A DNA stretch of 64,000 nt from Archegozetes longisetosus (taxonomy: Eukaryota > Arthropoda > Arachnida > Sarcoptiformes > Trhypochthoniidae), in assembly GCA_018873245.2 (NCBI GenBank), contig JAEMBT020000001.1:5878220-5942219 (forward strand). The letters run 5' to 3'. The number at the start of each line of letters is the position of its first letter. Within the stretch, counting starts at the first letter, position 1. The translations under genes and the position numbers were made by a program. This document shows positions 9,859 to 21,877 of this stretch, in pieces. A model generated the notes under the pieces. That model did not search any database and was not told the origin of the DNA. It worked only from the letters and a program-made list of their open reading frames with translations.

Positions 9859-12800
9859 ATACTAGAATTGAAGCCGTTTGTACTATAGTTAACTTTGAGT
9901 TTATTTTATTTGTTTTAAAACATGGAAAATAGAGCTTGCACAAGTAAAAAAAGCTTAAACGTTCGTATGCTTAAGTCTCATTTATCTAGATGGAAATTGT
10001 GACTAAAAATTCGTTCAAAAATAATTCTCATCTTAGTTCTAAACTTCATTTCGAGTTCTAGGAATAAAAATTTTTCTTTTCATATAATTGTCTTATTTTT
10101 CGAAAACTTGTGCCAGCAATAAAAAAGCAATAATATTTCAAACTAACTTTGAGCTAGTAGCTCTACAACCATTATTGGTTTCTTCATTTGATTAGTGATG
10201 AATTTCTTCTGTAAATTTATCTATTTTGAGGAACACTTAGTCATTATATTATTCGGTATATAGTGAAGATCTTTTTAAAGTTGACATCATATAATATAAA
10301 AGTTATTTTTTCTGTCTATCTCAATATTATTTGATATAAATTTATAGATATTTCGATATAGTTGCGTGCAATAGAGTAGCAGAAATAATTCTATCTCATA
10401 CACATACAGTATTCGTACAGTACATTTCGTGTGTAAGGCGTGATCTTAGAAAAAGATAAACCTTTGAAAAAGTTTTCGTTTCATTAAATAAAAAGCTCGT
10501 GTGTAATATATCACTTTAAAGAAGGGTTTACCGTACTAAAACAAGGTCATACAAAAACAAATTACAAAAAATTTTACTTAACATCTAAAGACAGTATAAC
10601 TAGAATTTCTTAATTTTTCTATAGAAGCCCGCTGGAGCACAAGTTTTAGTGTCCATAAATGTTAGATAAGATTTTTATAGTTTAATTTCATATGACTATG
10701 TTTTGGTAAATAGACTCTTCTTTGAAATGATATACAGTCTGACCCGATAATAGGCAACTCGTCGGTGTGTAGGAAATAAGTTATTTATAGCTGTAGTTGT
10801 CTATATCCGAATTCCCTAACATATGATTGGTTTAGTTAGTGCCTAATAAATCATGTGCAAAAAACCGGACTTTCCTATAACTGAGTTGCCAATAACTGGG
10901 TCGGACTGTAGTTCTTGATCAGGTTTATGCTTGATAGCCAGCCGATTAAAAGATTAAAGTTCTTAAAAGTTTCTTTTTTCATTACTTGATTCTAAATAAA
11001 TTATTTGAATATAAGAATGAGGTAAAAAATACAACTTAAAAGTTAATGACGTAATTTTGACACTAATTAGGTGAAGATTTAAAATTTCTTCATCAAATTT
11101 CCTATTTTTCAGTGTATTCGGGGACGAATTTTGGCATGAAAGGATAGTCGGGAGTCTTACCGAAACCTATATTCACAGATTACATTCTAAAAATGATATC
11201 ATTTCATAATTAGTTAATTGACTATTAATAATGATTTTTATCACATGAATCTAACAGTGAAAACTTAAATGATATCTTAATGACTTTCTAATTTTATTTT
11301 ATGTTTAAGATTTTGCGTCATCGATGACTATTTATCATATACGTTTCATTTTTCAAGAAAAAACTCTTCAAAAATATAAGTTATACACAGTATGAGCACT
11401 TATAAAACATATTTAAATTGTCGCTTATCATAACTATCTAACGATAGTCTGGTTTACTCTTTGACAGGAGATAAGCTGATTACAAATTAAAATTCAATTT
11501 TCACCTATGATCTTAAAAGGTAGTCGTATTTTGCTGTAAAAGCTAGTGTCAGGACTCAGGTCATAAGACATATTGTTTCTTTTTAAATGGCTATATCTTT
11601 CAATCAGTATCTCATGATTTAGCAACCATAGAAATATCAATTAAAGGATATGAGACGGCAAATTTATCTTGCATTTAACTCAATAAAACACTGATCTATC
11701 ACTTCTATCAGCAAATAATGTTATTTGCATCCAACTTATAACAACTTTGAATTTGCTTTGACCTTAAATAGCATTTCAATATGAATGAGTCCATTAATGG
11801 CAAAATAACCTGTACTTTAGTTGCGTTTGTTGAGTTTATTCAATATTGTCATAAATAGAATCATTATCAGTGAAAATTATTGTCAATAGGAATTAAGTTA
11901 AATAACTATTGTTAAGAGAATGATGAGTTTATTTATCGGTTATTTAAAAGAATGAATTTTACTTAAAAGGCATTTTTGATGAGTAATGAAAGTTTAAAAG
12001 CCTTTATATTTAAATGACTCATTTGTATTGTATAAATGAATAGTTGCAAAGAAACATCAATTAATATCAGATATACGTTTAACTATCTATTGCTTCGTTC
12101 ATCTAAATAAGTATTGTGAGTAATAAATTAAATTACTCAAAAGCAGTTCTCAATAGTTCTTAAACTTTAAGTTGAATTCTAAATTAGAATTTTTTCTGTA
12201 TAATTCTTATTTGTTTCAGTATTTCGTAAGTTTTACTGATAATAAAGCTGCAATAATAATATTTCAAACTCTACTTTGAATAAATGGCTTTACAGTCTTT
12301 ATTACTTTCCTCATTTCGCTGTTGATAAACTAGTATGATCTACTTTAAGGAGTACTCAATGTTTTTAAAATACAAATAAGTTTTAAAAACTCCTATTCAT
12401 AGATCATTTCGAATGATTTCTAAATAAAAGGGAAATACAGTATAATTATTTCTAAAGTTTGATGGTATAATAGCTTTTAACAATTTATACTTATAAAGTG
12501 AGAACTGATATTGTTTCAAATAATAGTGAATCCTTTTCTCTCTTTATATGTGATGAAAATTGAAAAAGTAAGTCGCAGTCATGGCTATTATCCTTTGAGT
12601 AAATCATTCTCTCTAGTAAATACTTATGAAAATATTGTGACATTTATTTCTATCACATCGATATCTTAAGTTTAGAGGTAAACAAAATCTGATAACTCAT
12701 ATCCAGCTTAAATGAGAAATTATGAATCGTATTGAAAAGAATCTTTATCAGATCCTATACATATCTGATCGAATGCGACTGTCAATACTCAGTTTGGTTA

Positions 12801-13231
12801 CAACTGGATTTCAATTTTTTCAGCTTAAAATTCTTTATTTCAGTTTGTGTTCTGATTCTGAATAATGCTCACACACTTATTTAAACTTGAATAAAACTTA
12901 GTTAATATTTATTTTATATGATTTCGACTTCCTAATAGATAAGTCTCCTGAATCTAATCCCGTTTAATATTATTCATAATCGGATTGATATGATTTAAAA
13001 GGGTTTTGATTTATTGAAAAAAAAGTTTGAAATTATGTAAAATAAATATTAACCGAACTGCTCTTTATCCGGATATTCTATTCTGACAAACATGTGATTA
13101 AATTAGATCTTGTTTTCCTTAATAGATAGATTAATCATAGATTAGACAATAAATTAAAACGATAACCAGATCAGATTACTCATAATTTAAAAAATGACTC
13201 TCTAAAGAGTTTAATTAGGAATATAACTTTC
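9859..13231. other. long AT-rich intergenic region with one MITE and weak receptor-related traces
   Basis: Apart from the pogo-like MITE at 10735-10908 no gene is supported. Stretches near 10060-10250 and 12190-12350 are diverged direct repeats sharing GCAATAATATTTCAAACT. At about 12550-12605 on the minus strand is a short reading segment 'AMTATYFFNF', resembling the last exon of the receptor gene at 8.5-9.9 kb. These may be remains of a tandem receptor duplication. Confidence 0.4.
10735..10908. mobile_element. Tc1/mariner-superfamily (pogo/Tigger-like) MITE, 174 bp
   Basis: The left end CAGTCTGACCCGATAATAGG and the reverse complement of the right end CAGTCCGACCCAGTTATTGG match over about 26 bp, with a few differences, and both continue as CAACTC. 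The element is bounded by TA at 10733-10734 and 10909-10910. No coding capacity. Confidence 0.75.
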
Positions 13232-13652
13232 TCAACATTCATTTTCAGGAATACATTTTTCTTTAGGACCACACCTGGCATACCTGCCTATACAATAACA
13301 TCCGCTCTGACGTGGTATAGTACAACTTACAACCCCCTTAGTGATTGTACATCCTCCACGGCATTCAGTTCCACACGTAATATAGATCTCGTTCTTTGGA
13401 CATACTCCTAAAGATATTGAGAAAAAGTTACGAGAATATTAAAGATCCCTTAAAATTCTGAAATCAATCGTTTACTTTTACATTCCTTCAGCAGTATACA
13501 TTTTCCGTCTTCTTTTACTCTAACGAATCCTTCATTGCAGAAACATCCGCTAACATTTTGCTCAATACAGTCTATATTCGTATTATGTATTTTGCAAGTT
13601 CGCTGACATGCAGTTCCATTCGCAGAATAAGTTTCATTCTCTGGACATACAC
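13232..13652 (-). CDS. TIL-domain (trypsin-inhibitor-like, Cys-rich) secreted protein, two 3' exons
   Basis: Exon 13476-13652 reads VCPENETYSANGTACQRTC through to 'GCFCNEGFVRV' and 'CILLKEC'. Exon 13232-13407 reads VCPKNEIYITCGTECRGGC through 'GCYCIGRYARC' to 'CIPENEC' and a TGA stop. Each exon is one TIL domain with about ten cysteines (C-P-x-N-E start, G-C-x-C centre, C-x4-5-C end). Both have clean acceptors (TTTTAG and TTTAG), the intron donor is GTAAAC, and both junctions are phase 1. The domain usually inhibits serine proteases; in arthropods it also occurs in antimicrobial and venom-like secreted proteins. The 5' exon with a signal peptide was not found upstream, so the gene is incomplete here. 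Confidence 0.78.
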
Positions 13653-14991
13653 CTAAAACAATAAGAAAAATAATGAAAATACTAGATAATTCTTACTAAA
13701 GTTTTATATTTGGATTGTATTTGCGAAGCATTTACACGCATTCTAAGGCTATTAAATCAGAAGTAACCCTATAGATATTTAGTTAACAGAAAAGTTTCGA
13801 CTCTTCAAGAGATATAAATTCAGTCATTGAGATCACTAAACAGACGTGGTGTTTATTTTTCACATGTTTAACATTTTACAATTCTAGTTATGTTCATCGC
13901 AAAGTTATGTAATGTAATAACCAGTATGACCCGAAGAAAGTTATAGAAGTACTTTCACCACTAGACAATTAGATGGTTGAAAGGACAATGCCCAAAACCC
14001 ATAGTGATCCTTCCTTGAATGAACCAAGACAAATTTGGTATCAAACGAAAGGTATTGAAAAATAGAATCGAGATTTGAATTTTTGAAATCCAAGATAGCT
14101 GACACGAGTTATTCGGAACATTATTATAAAAAACTAATTTTTTTGTATTTTTAAGCACAAAAACTCTTTTAAACATACTTTATTGTATTATTTAAAACTT
14201 CTTAACATAAAACCTAGTCGAATCTGAAATAGAAGAGGCGTATAAAAACCATTTTTTCAATCATGTCTAAATACTACATCTGTTTTAGTAAATGTAGTGA
14301 AAACTGGTGAAAACTGATGTTGAGGCAATAGTAGAGCACTGTTGTCATAATTTTTATTATGAAAGTTATGGTCTTTTTATACTCAACTTTTAGCACCTTC
14401 CTCACTTATTTTTGACTTAAACAGAACCAGTTATGAAAACTTATTTTCTATAACTGGTTTCAAATCACTTGATTATTGGCAAGTGTTACATACTATACCT
14501 CTATCTCAAAAAAATTTCGAATTTGCTGAGTTGCCAAACACATTCGTCGTATCAGAGTACACCTGGAAACTTAATAATCTGCGATAGCAACAATAAAAAC
14601 GCATTTACTATGTAGATCTATCTTTGATACGCATTAGTTTGTTGCAAACTTTGATTCCTAATTTGCTCTGATTAGTATATTCAATATTTTATAAGTTTTT
14701 TTAATAAACTTAACTGATTTATTATGACCTAATAGAAAGCGTTCCATGACGATACATCACTTCAGGTTACTAGCAAGAAACTTTTGAATGTTTGTTTGAG
14801 AAAATGAGTAACTAGATTTATTGAGTTTACTGAATTCTTTATATAGTTTTTCTGCGTAAAATCCGAAGAATATAGTTTCTCATGGAAAATTCAAAGTGAA
14901 AATTCAATTGTTTGAAATAAAATTGTTCTGTTAGTTTAGAAGCTTAGAAAGATTAATATCTATTTTACATTCGTTTTTACAGTATTATATG
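13653..14991. other. intergenic; missing 5' exon of the TIL gene expected here
   Basis: I looked on the minus strand for a signal-peptide exon ending in phase 1 and could not identify one with confidence. The 71-codon frame at 13961-14176 has no signal peptide or domain and looks like chance or transposon-derived sequence. Confidence 0.4.
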
Positions 14992-15573
14992 TAAGGCCTG
15001 AAAGTTATGGTGCTAAAAATGAGCATTTTTGGTTGTAAGTTGGGACTAAATACTACGCAAAAATTGGATTATTATAGAACTAAAATTTATTATTGATTTA
15101 TCAAAACTACAATTTTGAACTAAAGGTTGATCATAGTCAATTACATTTAACTTTTCGATTGTCGATTCTCACACGCTTTGTCTGTCATCGACTAAATTCT
15201 TTTTATAAAGAGAAAATCACCTCAATTTCGACAGATACAAGAGGAGGATATTTTGTCAAACTTCGAGGATCATAGTAGTCGGCTTCACTCATAAATTTAA
15301 TCATTGATGATGATGATTCTTTGAAATGATATGATTCAATTTTCATAAATATGGCATATTCGGTTTTGCTTAAACTTTTTCAATGATTTTCAGTTTTTCT
15401 TCATTTTAATTAGGATTTAATCAAAAATTGGTAGTTTGATGGGAAAATGGGATTTATGGGAACATCAAATAACTCTTATTTCATTAGTTTGTTCATATCA
15501 AATTCACATCTAAAATCTCCCATCATTTAAAACTTATTTAAAAAGTGAGAAATCTCACAACTTTCAGGCCCTA
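14992..15573. mobile_element. hAT-type MITE, 582 bp, perfect 8-bp target duplication
   Basis: The ends are TAAGGCCTGAAAGTT and AACTTTCAGGCCCTA, matching as inverted repeats with one difference. The flanking 8-mers are identical: ATTATATG at 14984-14991 and at 15574-15581. The identical duplication suggests a fairly recent insertion. The interior has no transposase. Confidence 0.85.
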
Positions 15574-16709
15574 ATTATATGTTAAAATCGTTTATTTAGA
15601 ACAGAATAAGATTTTATTCATCAACCACTGTTATACTTCAATTAATAGTGAGAAATAACTTATCTTCAAGTAAGTTATCTTCAATTATGACATTTTATAA
15701 AATTGCATGCAAGACAAAAATACATGGCTGTCAGCCTTTAAAAATGGCGCAATAGTAAAATAAATCGTAGCAAGTGAATTGAGCCCAAAAAATTGAACGG
15801 ACGACAATTGAGCACTAAATATTAAAAATAGAATTAATACGATTTTATTAAATTAAATTTTTTGTGAGAGAGCATTTTCGATTACGTCATAAAATCCAAC
15901 AAAATGAAATTGAATCAAAGTATGAATCTTTTAGTTTTAATTAATTGAATTAAATTCAATTTGATTATATTGAATGAAAATAAAAATTTTCAAAAAATAA
16001 TTTAATACATAATTAATAATGATGATAAGATTTGGATTAGAACCCGTATGCATGCGCTTTCCTATAGTATGCAATGATCGCTACGCTATGAAAATATTTG
16101 ATAAAAATTTGAGTAAAAGTCGCTCTTAGAAGTCAATTGTCGTTGAACCAAAGTAAATGCGAACACGATCGTGAATATAGTAGAATAAGCAAAATATTCA
16201 AGTACTAAATTGAAAAATTGTCTCGAAATTAGACCACAGGTCACAACATAGAATTTGAACTTTTCCCATACTTGAAGAATCTTCTATTGGGATTCAATTT
16301 CTCAAATGGATTATTTGAAATGTTTATCTTTTCTGAATACCTTTGTACATTATCAGTATTAAAATTGATGTAATATTATTGATTCAATTATAATAATGAT
16401 AAAATATAAACATTTATAGCATATCCATTTAGAAAATTACTTCTAAAGAACACTCAATCGAGTAAGATTTAATTTCGACAAGAAGTTAATATTCTATTTG
16501 CTTTTTGAACTTAACAACTATATAAACAATAAGGAACAATTTTATTCATACAAACATAAAGACCTTCGTAGAGATTTTCTTTAAATGTTTCGAAAACAAC
16601 TGAAAACTAGTTTTCAAGACATCCAGTTTCAAATATGATTCAAGATTGAAAAAATTATTTGTTCAAAATTTAGCTTAATCTCTGTAAATTGTTTGATTGT
16701 AATTAAAAA
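15574..16709. other. upstream region of the DEG/ENaC array, no gene seen
   Basis: Very AT-rich. It must contain the promoter and 5' UTR of the channel locus, but no TATA box can be singled out in such AT-rich DNA. Confidence 0.4.
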
Positions 16710-19240
16710 ATGAATTATTCACGTAATATCATTTATTTTGCTAAGATAACTTTCCAAATGGTTGGCTTTATTATTATGACATATCAAGTCATTCACATCA
16801 CTAATATTTATTTGAGTTTTCTGTTCGATGTAAAACTCACAGTTAAAAGTGAGCAAACTGTTGATTTACCATCAATTACTCTATGTCTCAAAAAGAGTGT
16901 TTTCTGGCAGAAGAGTATTTACAAAGAAAAGTTTGTAAATTATCAAAACGGGAACAATTTTGACAATTATTACCAAATATTAGCTGAGAATAATATCACA
17001 CAAGTGGATCAACTTTTCGATATAACCGCTAACTTGACTTCATTGCTAAATTGTTCTCTTATTTTTATAAATAAAAATCATTCGTATGATTGCAAACAGG
17101 TTGGAAGAGTGATAGAATACATGAATAAAGCCTATGACTTAGAGAAATGTTTCACATTTTTCAATAAAGATGTAAGACGATATAAATTTACCAATTTATC
17201 GATGTCAAAAGCTGATGAAATAATCTTCAATTTTCATTTTGGACAATCACTTGAATTCAATATCAAAAGCTATCCATATTTGATTCATTTAACTATTCAT
17301 TCATCCAATAATCTATTTGGATCATCATTTTCTCATCAAATCAATTTGGGATATCATTTTAGTCAATATAGACATGAATATGATTACAAATTCTCTCAAA
17401 GTCTAGTCAAAAGTCTTGAATGGCCACATAAAACAGATTGTGAAAAGAACGAAATCTTGGTTGATCAAATTGTTCAGTCATTTGAAGAATGTATTAATTC
17501 ATGCCTCTTCAAAAGGTCAATTACAAGAAGGAATTGCATAAACCCGAGTTTATTTTCTGAAGTGAACGTTGTAAAAGGTGTCAATACAGAAAATACAAGA
17601 TTGTGCTCAAATAGATCCAGTTTCGATAAAAACCTCAAGAAGATTTGTCTGAGATTGTGCAAACAAGACTGCCTGTCGGAGTATTTCACATCATATTATC
17701 GCGGTAATTCTTATATACTATCTCATGATCAACATTATAACTACATAAAAATAAAATCGGCAAATACTCATTTATTCGAATACAAGTTATATAAAAATTA
17801 TCACTTTATTGATTATGCATCAAACCTAGGTTCGATTGTGTCGATGTGGCTCGGAATAGCTATTATTGATTTACATAAACTTCTGAAATATTCGATTGTT
17901 ATTCCTACTTACTTATTGAAAAAGCTTAAATCGATAATAGATTTTGATAAAATCGTATTACAGTTATTTCAATATGAATTCGTTATATTTCTATGTCGTA
18001 TCGAAAGTTATATTCTATATTTATTCATTAGAATTAAAAAAGTTGATGTTAAACTGGTAATGAAACTTATCTGCATTTTATTATTTGTTTATCAATTAAT
18101 TGATTTGACATTAGAATATCTAGAATTTAAAACAATTATTACTATTGAAAAAAGAGATCATATCGTAAATAGAAGTTTGGAGTCTTTACCTGCAATTTCT
18201 ATTTGTCACTCTATATCTCAAAAGAATAAACCAAATTACTCAATGCTCAGAAGCGAAGATATACTCAAGTTATCTAAAATATGCAATGAGAAAAAAATGT
18301 TCATCAATTCCCATGAGCTTAAATGCAAGTTTAGCAATGAAACGTTTGTTTCTGATTATCTTAATTATATTGGTCTGAAATATAAAGATGTTGAATGCGA
18401 AGTGGAATACAATAACGAGCGAATCTCTTGCCAATTTTTTAATAAATTGGTAAGAAGTTATTCAAGTTTGAGTCCATATGAGCAACTGAGATGTAGTACA
18501 TATTTCAGCAAATTGAATGACTATTTAAATAAAACAATAATTATAACAGGTTTCCCCCAAGTGCTGATCAGAACTATTGGGGATTTTTATGTACACGATG
18601 CAAATCAATTACCTTCTTTCTATTGGAGCAATTTGGTTTCGATAAGACTTTCTAGGACATATTATCAAACATATTATGATAAAATTATTTTTAAGCGTCT
18701 ATCAGCGCCATATGAAACAAATTGTTTTGACTATAAAGAAGCGATTAAATCTCAAGCGCAATGTTTCAATGAAATGGTCTTAGAAATGTTCCACAAAGAA
18801 AATTGTTTGCCAATAAACTCTGAATTAGTGACTTATGTGGTCAAGAATAAAAATTACGATAAATTCAAGTATAAATTTTGCACAAACTCGAAGATAGAAA
18901 GAATAGAGCTAATTAAAGAAAAATGCCTCGAAGCTTGTGATGAAGAAATTTATGAGTTATTTGAGACCAATAAGTTTACGCCCATAAGCTTTCACTTAAA
19001 ACCATAAGTCCACAGTATCTAGTTGTTCAACACAGGCCTTATATGAATTTTATTCAATATTTAGTTAACTTTGGTGGTCTATTAGGTTTATGGCATGGAA
19101 TATCTTTGAACGATTTAAGAAACCTCATTTTCCGTTTCTTCTCAGAGACCATTTCTCGAAGTGATAGACTGATAATAAAGTGTGGTTTCGCCAAGCCCTT
19201 CGTATATTTGAGAAGTATATGTAATAATTACAATCTGAAG
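16710..19240 (+). CDS. DEG/ENaC channel units 1 and 2, fused in one reading frame (unit 2 has a 1-base frame break)
   Basis: One uninterrupted 765-codon ORF (16710-19007) holds a full DEG/ENaC unit and most of a second. Unit 1 has TM1 at residues about 10-38, the extracellular 'WPHKTDC' motif with a Cys-rich palm, and pore helix 'LGSIVSMWLGIAIIDL' at about 372-390. A linker with hydrophobic segments leads into unit 2, with TM1 at about 447-470, 'APYETNCFDY', and cysteines to 'KEKCLEACDEE'. The unit 2 pore, 'FGGLLGLWHGISLNDL', lies at 19043-19150 in another frame. The switch falls at a run of four A at 18998-19001, one base short of continuity. The family forms trimeric, usually Na+-selective channels, each subunit having two TM helices and intracellular ends. 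Fusion of two units in one ORF is not the family norm. The filter triplet G-x-S is G-I-A in unit 1 and G-I-S in unit 2. Confidence 0.75.
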
Positions 19241-19438
19241 GTACATATTGATATTCACATACCTATGAGATCTTGAAGAATAAGTTAGAGATAAAATTTT
19301 AAAAATCTCATTTTTTAAAGTTATAATTCTTCGAGACCTAATAAGAACTCATTTTCGCGTTTTTTGTAAATATTTTGTTAATAATTTATAGAAATGAAAT
19401 TTGAAAAGTGAATTTAATTATAATTCCAAACACTTTAG
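19241..19438 (+). other. candidate phase-0 intron joining DEG/ENaC units 2 and 3
   Basis: The donor AAG|GTACAT and acceptor CACTTTAG|ATC are in phase 0 on both sides. Splicing would replace a short unit 2 tail that stops at 19276 with ATC-ATT-CCT-TTG, the start of unit 3's hydrophobic TM1. Without splicing, unit 3 has no ATG and no complete TM1 start. Confidence 0.55.
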
Positions 19439-20655
19439 ATCATTCCTTTGATTGTATGCACACTCTTATTGATGGTTGAAGTAATCGCAGCGACAAAAGA
19501 ATATGTGACATTTAATTCTATTATCAAGTTAAATATCATCGATGAAAACTTTGATGAAATTAGAATTCCACCTGTCACAATTGATTTCGTAATCGATTTT
19601 ATGATGATCGATGATCATTTTAGAAATGATACTATTAACCGATTGAATTCAGACAATTCATCAAACAAGTTTGATTTCCAAAAACTACATGAAAAATTGA
19701 AAGACTGGAAATTTTCAAATTGTCAACTCAATGTTCAGGGTAGCTTTGAGAATTGTAATAAGTTTTCTGAACCTGTGATTGAGCTTTATACAAAATATAA
19801 ATACGATGACAAGGACATTGAAAAATATTCACAGTATCTGCGCGATAGAAGAGGAAACACTCAATTGATTTACTTTTGGTTCAATAAAGATTTGCAAGTG
19901 CCAGATTATCGAGTAAAATCATTAATCAATTTTTCAAGAAGAAAAATTTTCATAAAACAAAAACGATTCTTTAAGTTTTCATTGAATTTAACATTTTATC
20001 CAGTGGAAATTCCAAATTTTTTGATTCAAGAATATGATAACATGAATACTGATAAAGATGGATATGAGCATCTCTATCAAATTCAAGATAAAGGTGAATA
20101 TTTTATTGTTAGAAAATCGTTTGAGTTTCTTGAGTTTCCATACAAATCTAATTGCATTAACTACGATGCGACCAGTTATTTTAATTCCTATCAAGTAAGC
20201 ATTGTATTCGACAATGCATTCGATACCACTGTCAGAAAGTTTTAAAATGCTCGTGTAATCAAATTCGACACATAATAAGTGAAATGGATAGAGGGTTCAA
20301 TGATATGGAAATGTGCACTATAAATCAAAGCGATTGGAATGACTTTCTTGTGGACTATACAAAAATTTGTACACATTTATGTCCTATTGATTGTATTGAA
20401 GATGAATATATAGTGGTCAACAGAGATGTACTGATTTGGTATTATTCGAAGAATAAATTTATTGAATTTTACTTTAGTTGGGATAACAGTAAACCACTCA
20501 TTGTCAATAAAGAGACACCTGTTATGACATTCATTGATTATTTTTGTCATATCGGAGGGCTATTTGGGATGTGGTTTGGAGTCACTGCAAATCAATTGTT
20601 AGGGTTTTTCAGAAATATTAGAAACCACTTTTCGTCACTAAAAAGGTTACTTTAA
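19439..20655 (+). CDS. DEG/ENaC channel unit 3 (frame break near 20197)
   Basis: The frame opens directly at the acceptor with 'IIPLIVCTLLLMVEVIAA' (TM1) and carries the family motif 'FPYKSNCINY' about 230 codons in. It then breaks after SYQ near 20195. The next frame immediately reads 'HCIRQCIRYHC' and 'CSCNQIRHI', continues through 'CTHLCPIDC' to pore segment 'IGGLFGMWFGVTANQL', and ends at TAA 20655. The filter triplet is G-V-T. A GTAAGC...CAG pair (41 nt) spans the break and could act as a tiny intron, but it would delete two conserved-looking cysteines, so a one-base deletion is more likely. There is no start Met or upstream exon of its own; it reads as a continuation of units 1 and 2. 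Confidence 0.65.
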
Positions 20656-20834
20656 ACTTTCCTAAATGTTTGTATTGATTTTTTTACACTTTTTGAACAT
20701 TTTAAGCAAAAATTTATGTTTTAGTTACGATTATTCATTTAATAATCTGTTATCCATAATAGTTGTGAAAAAATATTCAATATAGACTAATTGATAAATA
20801 TTGTGAAATAAATTACGATAATTTGATATATATA
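20656..20834. other. 3' flank of the DEG/ENaC array
   Basis: AT-rich and probably the 3' UTR; AATAAA-type signals are present, as expected by base composition (for example GTGAAATAAATT near 20805). No other feature. Confidence 0.3.
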
Positions 20835-21078
20835 CAAAGGGTTGGCAACTCAATTCGTGAACAAATTGAAAGTATGCATGATTTTAAAAAGTTGAAAACT
20901 GTCTTTCAGTTTGATAAGCAGTTTTCTCTGTTCCTGTTTTGTTTTTATTAATAAATTTATATTAAAATATTTTATATAAATGTGTTATTCAATAATATAA
21001 TCAGAATTTATGTGTGTTAATTGTATAAAGAATTACAACTCATTCAATTTGTTCACGAATTGAGTTGCCAACCCTCTG
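20835..21078. mobile_element. mariner-like MITE, 244 bp
   Basis: The left end CAAAGGGTTGGCAACTCAAT and the right end (reverse complement CAGAGGGTTGGCAACTCAAT) pair over about 36 bp with one mismatch. TA flanks both sides (20833-20834, 21079-21080). The GGTTGGCAACT core is typical of mariner termini. No transposase. Confidence 0.85.
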
Positions 21079-21877
21079 TATATGAAATCACTATTCACTG
21101 ACGATCAAGGTGCAATGAACAGGATCTCTACCCCCTAATTATTCGAGGGTCAAAGAGAATCAGCAAGTCTCAAATTTTTATTTGAGCAAATTTTCACGAC
21201 TGTGTGAATTTAGAAAAGAGCTTATTGAAAATCTTTTATCTAAATACTTCAAATAGTTTCATAAATCTATAGATTATTAACAAGGAAAGGTTGTCAAATT
21301 TTCAGTTCTGATCCGCTTTTATTCACAAAATTAAGCCCTTTTGGGTAGCTTTACCTAAATTTTGGCAGTTTTTATGACAAAGTTAGAATTTTTAGAATTT
21401 ATCTAGGCTGCTAGGTTTGAAAAATGTCTAGTTACTTTTGGGCTCTTAACCCAAGATTGTACTTGATTTTTGCTAGATCTCCAAAAAGTGTGCACAATCA
21501 ACTCATACCAATCCTTATGCCATGCTGTATCGTAGTCCATTAGATTTATTAGAATCAACGCTTTGCTAATCGTCCAGCTTTTAGAGCTTTGTCCAGTTTT
21601 AGGAATTCAGTTGTTTTAGGAATTGTTAAGCTTTATGAATATTGATAGAGAAATCTGAACTCAATATTTTGAACTATATTGCAAATTGAAACAATGAAAT
21701 AACAGCTCTAAGTATATTAATAATATTGAGTCAAATATATGTTGTAACGTAAGAAAAATTAGAGGCATGCATTTTCGTTAAATGTAAATAGCAAAGTTTT
21801 CAGATATAACGTGTACAGTCATAGACAAAACTGAGGGACCCGGCTTTCAAGCATTCTATACCCCTAAATATGATTTA

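Noticed and set aside
13961..14176. 71-codon minus frame as a possible 5' exon of the TIL gene
   Set aside because: No signal peptide, no phase-1 donor at its end, and it reads through its own stop region; not a credible first exon.
18953..19034. Short intron bridging the frame break in DEG/ENaC unit 2
   Set aside because: A GT...AG pair exists and is in phase, but it would delete a stretch (ISFHL and following) that aligns with the other units; homopolymer loss is simpler.
20196..20236. 41-nt GTAAGC...CAG segment as an intron of DEG/ENaC unit 3
   Set aside because: It would restore the frame, but it would remove codons giving C-I-R-Q-C-I, which align with cysteines in unit 1; a one-base deletion explains the frame better. 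Not fully excluded.
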